This document shows positions 56,973-64,000 of a stretch of 64,000 bases of DNA, piece by piece. The notes under the pieces were generated by a model. It searched no databases, was not told the origin of the DNA, and worked only from the letters and a program-made list of their open reading frames with translations. The first letter of the stretch is position 1; each line of letters starts with the position of its first letter. Source of the stretch: Pomphorhynchus laevis (taxonomy: Eukaryota > Acanthocephala > Palaeacanthocephala > Echinorhynchida > Pomphorhynchidae). The DNA lies in the NCBI GenBank assembly GCA_012934845.2, contig WNNJ02000360.1, forward strand, positions 248,001 through 312,000, read 5' to 3'. A program made the position numbers and the translations under genes.

Positions 56973-58735
56973 GGTGCGGATGCGCAATTAAGAAGTAAGG
57001 TGAATGCAACCTGAGGGTCCGGAAGAGATTCTAAGATTCCTAGATCCCGTATAAAAGGTAAGAGTAATTCGGTGATCAAGTGATTAGCGCAGTATTCACT
57101 TGAGCCAACCGAGCTACCTAGGATACTAAAGTCTCTGGACAGCTTCAAGTTACAGATGAACGGCCACGATCCTCGGATTGTTTCAATATGATTGGCCTCG
57201 CCTATTACCACTACTTTCCAGTTTATATTCATTCCAATGGCATGAAAATGTGACGATAAGTGTGTCAAGGTTTCTGCCATAGCCTTATTTGTACCGGTCA
57301 CAACTCCGTTGAAATACCATTTGTTGAAAATAATGCCATCGATTGTTGAAATGTGGGCAATGATTGGGTTTATTGCAAGGCAAAACAGTAATGGGCCCAA
57401 AAGGTCTCCTTGCTGAACACAACTTAAGGATGAAAGGGGTTCCAAAATTTCCAAATCGTAAACCGGATCCACTGTCATAACAATAATTTACCCATTTGCG
57501 AAATTCTGGGAAAAGCCTTCTTATAGCGTCAATAATGCATTTTCGACTCAGAGAGTTAAATGCATTTGTTAAGGCGATTTTGATCCATATCAGGTCATCA
57601 TTTTGTCGGTGACGGTGATTTAATAATCGAGCATGTTGTATAATCTCTTCGATTCCATTTGGTATGGCTACATCGAGTTGGTGGGGTTGAAAGGCTGCAG
57701 AAAAGCGCGCACGAAGTTTAATGCATATGCACTTGGAACAGAGACGTCACAAGGTCTCACCAACTGCAATTGGACGGATCCCGCCGTCAGGCTTACTCAA
57801 GGCAAGGAGATTAGCCTCTGCGACGAAGCGTACGAGATCATGTGGTAGTAACCCTGCAATCATGTGATCAACCAACGTTGTAATACGGTAAAGAAGGGAT
57901 ACGTCGTCGACCGCCAGCATATCCTGTAGATGCACTGCTCGTAACCCAAAACATCCGGGAGAAGTGGAAGGAGAAAATGACGATATTGCAGCTTGAACGG
58001 TATCAGAATCAAACGACAAAGGTAGTGACGAAGTTGATGATGGCAAGAAACGGGCCTCGTCGGACGACGGGTGTAGCAAAACGAGCTTCTCTCGAGTAGA
58101 GTATGACGATTCACAGATGCCGCTAAAAGTTAAGCGACGTATGGTTTATCCATAGTTACCGCTTCTTGTCAGATCGATGGCTTCTGCGATGTCGAGCTTA
58201 GAATAAGATCTCATGGCTGTTTTGGAAGGACGATTCTTCAAGGTTGACAGGCATTCACTTTCCTTACCATCTACCAAACCACCCCATACATGTAGTCATC
58301 CGCGACCGAACATTATCCTCAGATTGATCGCGAGCTGTCATAGTTTGTAAGCAGAGTTGAGGGAAACATAAGAGACGGACCCAATCATGTATGGAATGCG
58401 AACATATGGCCTTAAGGATAAGGGCTGAGAATAACTCTGATATTCGACGACGCAAATTCCATGAAAAGCGCTTCACAGTGTTAATTGGAGCAATCCAGAC
58501 TTTCCGTAAGAGTTCGAGTGATGCATCATTCAAATCAATATCCGGAGTGATTATGATTTCTTCAGCTGAAGAACCAGATTGGTTACTAACATGCTCCGAT
58601 TGAACATCGTAATCCGCGTGATTTACATGAACCGACCCTCGAGCGGTGCCAACCGGTGGGTGATTAAATGTAGACAGTATTTTACCAGAACCCGAGCACC
58701 TCATTGAAACTGGCCCGTGCATACGAAGACGGCCT
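56963..58735 (-). pseudogene. REL-type LINE related to family B, N-terminus to RT thumb
   Basis: Minus strand from 58735: MRCSGSGKILSTF (matches RCAGSGEG in the full copy), LLRKVWIAPINTVKRFSWNL, then frame 57747-58079 with PSTSPGCFGLRAVHLQDML and DGGIRPIAVGETL, then, after about 300 worn bases (WIKIALTNAFNSLSRK near 57560), the frame 56960-57478 with SCVQQGDLLGPLLFCLAI (motif B), FNKWYFNGVVTGT, where the catalytic Asp pair is Asn-Gly, and ESLPDPQVAFTLLLNCASAP. It stops in the thumb; knuckle and nuclease are missing. A relative, not a recent copy, of 50600-53761. Confidence 0.75.
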
Positions 58736-59160
58736 GTGTTATTTAGTCGAAATTGTTAATGGCATACGGCACAATTTTTAATTCGATTCCTCCTCGACGA
58801 TGACTACATGAAACGCAGGATCGCTTGTATTAATTTGTAAGTAGTATATAATCAAAGAATTTGTTAAACTTGTAAGTTTTAATGACCAAAAAATTTAACA
58901 AGTCCATCGTTAATTAAGACAGTCAATGGCTGCCAGTCATGTCGCACATTCGGTGTCTTCTGTTAGCGCTGTTTCAGCCCACGCGGAGCAGCTCAAACGA
59001 ACTAAATACAGCTGCTTCGAAAATCGATAGTATTTGCTCGTCCCCATCGTCATCGAAACACTAGGCGCGGTCAGCCTTAGCGCATCTGCGTTTTGGAGTC
59101 AGCTTGGTTCAAGGTTGGGGCGGACAACCGGTGATAAACGCGCATTCATTAACTATTAAA
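58736..59160. other. No gene seen
   Basis: About 425 bases of moderate composition. Short stretches such as AATTTGTTAAACTTGTAAG recur in inverted form nearby. No frame or motif is supported. The first part may be the leader of the minus-strand LINE. Confidence 0.35.
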
Positions 59161-59232
59161 TTTTTCTTTCGCATTATTTTTTAATTTTTAATGTATAATT
59201 ATATTGAATACGTACACTCAGTTAACTGATTT
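59161..59232 (+). repeat. PLE-like tail, 3' tip only
   Basis: About 70 bases ending TACACTCAGTTAACTGATTT, the far 3' end of the tail module in plus orientation. Nothing else of the element is attached. Confidence 0.6.
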
Positions 59233-59427
59233 AATTAATATATATTTTTACAGGAACGAAGAAGAAAATATCCTTTATTTGATAAAAATTCTATATTTCG
59301 ATAACTCCTGCTATTATTATCAGGATTACAAAAAAAATGTTTCACAATTCCCCCCGTGGTTCCAACAGTTATACAAAAATACAAGCATTGATGTGTCTCG
59401 CATTTCTACTTAAAAGAAAAAGAAAAT
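59233..59427 (+). other. Possible exon-like stretch, not recognised
   Basis: TATATTTTTACAG at 59240-59252 looks like a splice acceptor and is followed by an open reading (NEEENILYLIKILYF, then FPPWFQQLYKNTSIDVS) to a stop at 59411. No family is recognised and the length is short, so chance is quite possible. Confidence 0.15.
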
Positions 59428-60470
59428 ACCGAGAAACAAAACAATCATACACTAAAATTTTACACACATTTTAAAAACAACAGAAAGAAAGAAAAAAACA
59501 GAATCATAAAACAAAATAAAATTAAAATCATAAAATAAGTGACAAAACAATACGAATTTGATACCAATACGAATTGGTATCTTTACGTACGTTGTAATTA
59601 TGTTGTTTAATACGCTTAACCAAGCCTTGACCCGTTTGACCAACATATACCTGTTCGCATTCTTTACAAGGTATTTTATAAACAATGGCATCTTTGTTAA
59701 AATCTGGTTTACGCTTAAAAATGTTGTAAAGTTTAGGTAATTTTCTGTTAAAAATGTGCACTTGGTTAATACAACTATTTTTTTATATTATTGTTAATAA
59801 ACTTTGAAAATACTGAACTCCACTTGTTAATAACAAAAGGTATTCCTATATGATGTATTCTTTTTCAGGACCAAAAACTTTATTTTTATGCGCTAAAGAT
59901 TTAAATTTAGCTTTCTTAATAGACCAAAGCGGAAAACCACTTTTTAGTAAATTATGTGTGATAGCTTTTTCTCTTTCACAAATTAAGTGTTAGTTAGAAC
60001 AGATAAGCCTGTAACGTAGGTAATGTGACGTAGCAGCGGAAATCAGCCAATTAGTTGGAACGGGTGAAGTTCAAGAAACAATATCTGGCCCTGTACCAAA
60101 TTTTTGATAAAAACATGCTTGAAGTATAGAAGAATTGGCCCGCTTAACCAAGGCATCGAGAAAAGGTATACCCACATTAGATTCAGAAGAAACGCACCAT
60201 TGAATTCGATAATCCTTAGAATTTAGCGTATGGGCAAGGAAATCCTGTGTAACGCAATTCTGAGCAATTAAAAAACATCGTCAACATAACGAAACCAGCT
60301 GACAACTCCATCAATACTATTTATTGACAAAAGAATTTTCCAAATTCCTCATGTATAACTCGGGCAATACAGGAGCAAGAGGCTTGCCCGTTGCCAATCC
60401 ATCGATCTGATCCCACATTACAGATTCAAAAATAAAATTACAACGACTGGTACACATTGTGAGGAGAGTA
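59428..60470 (-). pseudogene. Penelope-like element, RT motifs B-C to nuclease
   Basis: Minus strand from 60470: TLLTMCTSRCNFIFESVMW, QIDGLATGKPLAPVLPELYM (motif B) near 60390, SWFRYVDDVF (catalytic, intact) near 60290, NVGIPFLDALVKRAN near 60170, then frame 59528-59761 with CKECEQVYVGQTGQGLVKRI, the GIY-YIG second motif as YVGQT. It breaks off after KQHNYNVRKDTN into a hairpin. A third Penelope family by its motif wording. Four or more frame changes and stops. Confidence 0.75.
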
Positions 60471-60502
60471 TTATATTAATTAAAAAGATTTAATTAATAT
60501 AA
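60471..60502. repeat. Perfect 14-base-arm palindrome at the 5' end of a PLE
   Basis: TTATATTAATTAAA and its exact reverse complement around AAGA. AT-rich, so less telling alone than the others, but it lies exactly where the PLE sequence ends. Confidence 0.75.
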
Positions 60503-60649
60503 ATTATATGAAATCTTATTAAATCATTAAATTATTTGTAATTATTTAATTATTTATTATTTTGCTATTTTATTTATCATAAAATATAAAAAATAAGTTT
60601 GAGAGAAACGTTTTTACTTTTTTCTTAAAAAACGTTTGAGAGATAAATA
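60503..60649. other. AT-rich filler with a hairpin
   Basis: No gene. AAACGTTTTT and AAAAACGTTT pair at about 60606-60642. A related perfect palindrome, CTCACAAACGTTTGTGAG, lies at 4592-4611, also just before an ATAAATAACA stretch. Confidence 0.4.
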
Positions 60650-60715
60650 ACACACATTCCAGATTTTCCTGTCAGTTCCGCTCGCTACGCTCGCGGATTG
60701 AGTTTAATCTCTCGA
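60650..60715 (+). repeat. One-unit version of the satellite locus
   Basis: ATAAATAACACACATTCC, one unit AGATTTTCCTGTCAGTTCC (one base shorter than the array unit), then GCTCGCTACGCTCGCGGA and TCTCGATAAAA. The left and right flanks are the same as those of the 6.1-kb array (26325-26339 and 32461-32500). Confidence 0.85.
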
Positions 60716-60820
60716 TAAAATATTCTTGGTTATTGGTTCTTATGTTTAAAGAAGTTATAAGCAGTATAATTAATAAGTTATAATAAGTTATAGTTCAGTA
60801 TAATTACAAAATAAGAGAGG

Positions 60821-61094
60821 TCACGAAGCCGCCTAAGAGCGCACGAAGCCGCATGAGAGCGAACAATGCCGCCTGAGAGCGAACAATGCCGCCTGAGAGC
60901 GCGTTAAGCCGTCTGAGAGCGCACGAAAACGCCTGAGAGTGCACGAAACCGCATGAGAGCGCACGAAATCGCCTGAGAGCGCACGAAACCGCCTGAGAGC
61001 GCACGAAACCGCCCGAGAGCACACGACACCGCCTGAGAGCTTACGAAACCGCCTGGGAGCGCACCTATCCGCCCAAAAGCGAACAAACTCGCGG
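60821..61094. repeat. 20-bp GC-rich minisatellite, about 13 units
   Basis: Unit CGCCTGAGAGCGCACGAAAC with changes in most units. It ends about 30 bases before the first frame of LINE A copy 3, so it may be its leader, as the 136-bp units are for the LINE at 13362. All three minus-strand frames are open across it (Ala/Arg/Ser-rich), because the unit has no stop in any frame. Confidence 0.85.
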
Positions 61095-63900
61095 AAAGTC
61101 ATCGACATTGACCATTGTTATATGTGCAATGGACCGGCACCGAAATGCAAATCTTGCCGATGTGCCAAGGCGGATACTCTCTGCCTCAATTGCAGAGCAG
61201 TCAATTACGACAACGACCCGATGACAGTGAAAGACGTTCAATTGCACTTTGACGCACGAGCAGGCCATGAAGAGGATAATACCGGAGCACCCGAGATATT
61301 TATTGGTGCCAAACCCAGAAGTAGCGTTGCACGTGTGAGTTCAATCAATGACATCTGCGACCGTGTTATACACTAGAAGCCCAATCTCATTAGATTGCCT
61401 AGCTGTTCCGAATCCAAGCGTTTCATAACCGAGCTCGCTAAAATTTACAAATATTTCTTGTCTGTACAGGAATCATCCAATAAAGCTATGGTCATAGGCC
61501 ACCTCATTCTACAACGCGATATTCGGACTTCTTACAAATCGCTCTAAGAAAGACTGGTGCGAAGGATGAACGCATGGTGCAATCAAGATAAGACACCCTA
61601 TTCACTGAGGCATACACGTTACAACAATTATGCTGCCAAAGACGAACGCTCAAAGTCCAGCGAGATTGGCGCACGACCTTTATCAATCTCGTCACAAGTG
61701 GGAGATTAGATACGGCGATGCATTATTTAGAAAGCGAAGTTGCAGAGGGCAGACCGTTGGACCCCGGTTATACGTAAGGCGCAAAGTATGTGCGCGAATA
61801 CTGTCCGGCCAACATCCCAGCTGGCAGCACTCGATAGTTCAGCTACTGATTTGTCATGTAACGTCCCGAACGCAAACTATCATCCAGTAATCTTCCACGC
61901 GATCATTACTGATCTGATCGTTCAAATAGCAAAGCGTGTAGCAGGTGGTGCCTGGCTTTCGGGATTTGATCGGCAATCCGGACGCACATGCTCACAAAGT
62001 TCGGGAGGGAGTCAGTAAAACTGGATGAATCACTTGCCATATTCACAAGGGCACTGGCCACTATACACATCCCTTATGATGTAACCAGTGCACTTTCTAT
62101 ATGTAGGCTCATATCGCTTACGAAAAAGCCTTGCAACAGATTAATCGGCATCTGCGATGTTAGCAGGAGGATAATGACCAAAATAATTTTGTCGATAGAG
62201 TCTGATGATATCCAGCAGGTGAGCGGACGGATTCAAATGTGTGCAGGTTAATGAGCATGAGTAGAATGCGTGACGCGGGCAGTATGTAACGAACTCACTA
62301 GCAAGCCCAACAAGGTCATTCTGTCGATTGATGATGACAACGCTTTCGAAAAAATTAATAAAAGAGCTGCCATTCACAATATAGATTGCATTTGCCCTGC
62401 ATTATCAAACGTCATGAACAACTTTTGCGACAATATCTCTAACCTCGCAATCAGCGAAGAGCTAATTCAATCTCAGAAGGGATTGATATCCCCTTGAACA
62501 CAAGGGAATGTCTTGGCTATGTCGGCGTTCGCGATTGCTATACTACCCTCATACACCAGATAATGACAAGGTTTTCCGACGTCCAACAATTCTGGCTTGC
62601 TGATGATGGTAATATGATCGGCACACCAAGTGACATCAAGGATACCTTCGATTGTTGTTTAACGTAGGGACAGTTTTCGGATTTTATGTGAATCACAAGA
62701 AATGCATTTATGCAATTTTACATCCAATACGACACACATTCATCAGCTTTTTTGTAAAACTGAGATAGAAATCAGAAACAACGGAACGACCATCCTTGGT
62801 GCTTCTGTCGGAGATCGTCCCCACCTTCTAAACTCTATCGAGACGAAGGTATCGAAATTCTGCGCACTCGTGGAGCGACTAGCTAAAGTTGGAGTAATGG
62901 ACACACAGATCGTATGTACTTGCTCAACAAAATCATTGCAACACAAGTGAGCTCTCACACGCAACGGACGATTCAGTGTGAGCCAGATTGGTTCAGCCCT
63001 CTTCAGAGTACAATATACGATGCGTTCAACGATCTTCGATTAGATGACTCTCGCGGTTTGCTGTGGACCATCCTCTCATTACCTCTAAATTGCGGTGGTC
63101 TCGGGATAGAAGATCCATATCGGGTCGCTGAAGAAGAATACAAAAACTCGCTAATATTGTGCGAGTCATATTTGTAAGGGCTGCAAGAGGCCGAATTGAG
63201 ATCCGAACAATGCTTACGATATACCGAATTGCGCAAACAAAAACAGGCTAGCAACAAGGCAACCATGTTATCACCTGTCTTAGCATACGACGAAAATATG
63301 CGTAAAACAATCGAGCATTCAACGGTTAAGGGAGGATCATCGTGGATATCTGCGTGCCCCCTTAGAAATAGGCAGACTCGGATCGACAATGCAACGTTTC
63401 GCGATGCCATCGCCGAGCTCTACAACACGATATGCAAAGACGCTGCTCTTGCGGCTCAACCTACCCGCTGCTCTTGCGGCTCGACGACTTCACTAGCGCA
63501 CTGCCTATCATATCCCAATGGGGGTCACCCTTCGATCACGCATGACACAATCCGATGTTGAATCCGGTCGATGCAAATATTCGTTTTGAGCATGCAGCAA
63601 CGACATCTGACCCAGACGCAAGGATGGACATTACATGTTGTGGATTCTACGGCGGCCGCTCGGGCGAGCTCTATTCGACAACTGCGATTTCAACGCATTC
63701 GCTCCGTAGAACCTACAGCAGATCTACAATTTCATGCTTCGAATACCACGAGCAGAATGTGCTAAAAATACCAAGAGCGCGTCTCGTAGATCGAGAGAGT
63801 AAATTTCTCCCCGATCGTACTCTCCTGCTTAAGCGGGTATATGTTTAGTACTCTCCACATGTGCTCACGAAATAACACGCCTCCGAAAGACTATCGGACT
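61095..63900 (+). pseudogene. REL-type LINE, family A, copy 3
   Basis: N-terminal frame 61122-61376: CKSCRCAKADTLCLNC, the same Cys pattern as copy 1 (4756). Then worn coding with many frame changes: GGAWLSGFDRQSG near 61955, AIFTRALATIHIPYD, RLIGICDVSRRIMTKI near 62140, VILSIDDDNAFEKINK (motif A, with an extra Asp) at 62318, SQKGLISP, QQFWLADDGNMIGTP (catalytic ADD kept) near 62600, LPLNCGGLGIEDPYRVAEE near 63075. C-terminal knuckle: RCSCGSTTSLAHCLSYPN near 63470. Nuclease: DPDARMDITCCGFYGG at 63610, then RERVS/IER-like pieces in other frames to about 63860. The layout is complete but heavily decayed, at least ten breaks. Confidence 0.75.
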
Positions 63901-64000
63901 CCAGCTTGGGCCCTGCATATCGATGTGCAGCCGCGGCCTGCGCTCAGCAAATAGCAGGCCGGCGTTTGATAGGCATAGATGAATAAGAAGTGACAACATA

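Noticed and set aside
60804-61108. Three overlapping minus-strand proteins in the minisatellite
   Set aside because: All three frames are open simply because the repeat unit lacks stops; no start context or motif favours any of them.

Overview
The window looks like repeat-choked nuclear DNA of an invertebrate animal; phylum and species cannot be told from what is here. It is AT-rich and made almost wholly of retroelement copies, most of them truncated, frameshifted or nested in one another. No complete host gene was found. Elements recognised: an RTE-type LINE, an apurinic-endonuclease (APE) LINE, two CR1-group LINE families, two families of LINEs with a restriction-like endonuclease (REL; R2/NeSL-like; called A and B here), many Penelope-like elements (PLE) of several families, two Ty3-type LTR fossils plus fragments, a tRNA-derived SINE, and a 6.1-kb satellite.

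Layout. 0-2.5 kb: RTE LINE split by a PLE tail. 2.7-4.7 kb: the best copy of an AT-rich PLE-like family on the minus strand, whose tail module (an AT-rich stretch plus a GC-rich pseudoknot-like block) recurs about ten times. 4.7-7.5 kb: REL LINE A. 7.9-11.5 kb: PLE-like pieces, a REL LINE B tail fused in frame to a LIM-domain exon, and a SINE. 12.1-16.5 kb: a scrap of LINE A, then an APE LINE with tandem 5' repeats. 16.5-26.3 kb: a PLE mosaic with two near-identical duplicated blocks. 26.3-32.5 kb: about 306 copies of a 20-bp satellite. 32.5-41.4 kb: CR1-group LINEs, a PLE and LTR fossils. 41.6-45.5 kb: a Ty3-type fossil with short LTRs. 45.5-50.5 kb: PLE endonuclease end, then a CR1-type LINE with another CR1 inside it. 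50.6-54.7 kb: the most complete REL LINE B, joined in frame to a host-like Asp/Asn/His-rich tail. 54.8-60.5 kb: PLEs, a textbook hammerhead ribozyme, and an inverted REL LINE piece. 60.6-64 kb: a one-unit version of the satellite locus, a 20-bp GC-rich minisatellite, and another LINE A.

The most interesting signals are: (1) perfect short snap-back palindromes, sometimes two in a row, at element junctions; (2) REL LINE B tails fused at one shared breakpoint to two unrelated coding sequences, one a LIM domain; (3) a recurring pseudoknot-capable module in the PLE-like tail; (4) a satellite array and a single-unit locus with the same flanks, which suggests how the array was born; (5) a complete type-I hammerhead next to a PLE.

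All family names rest on reading motifs by eye; no database search was run. Clade-level names are given only where the motifs are distinctive.
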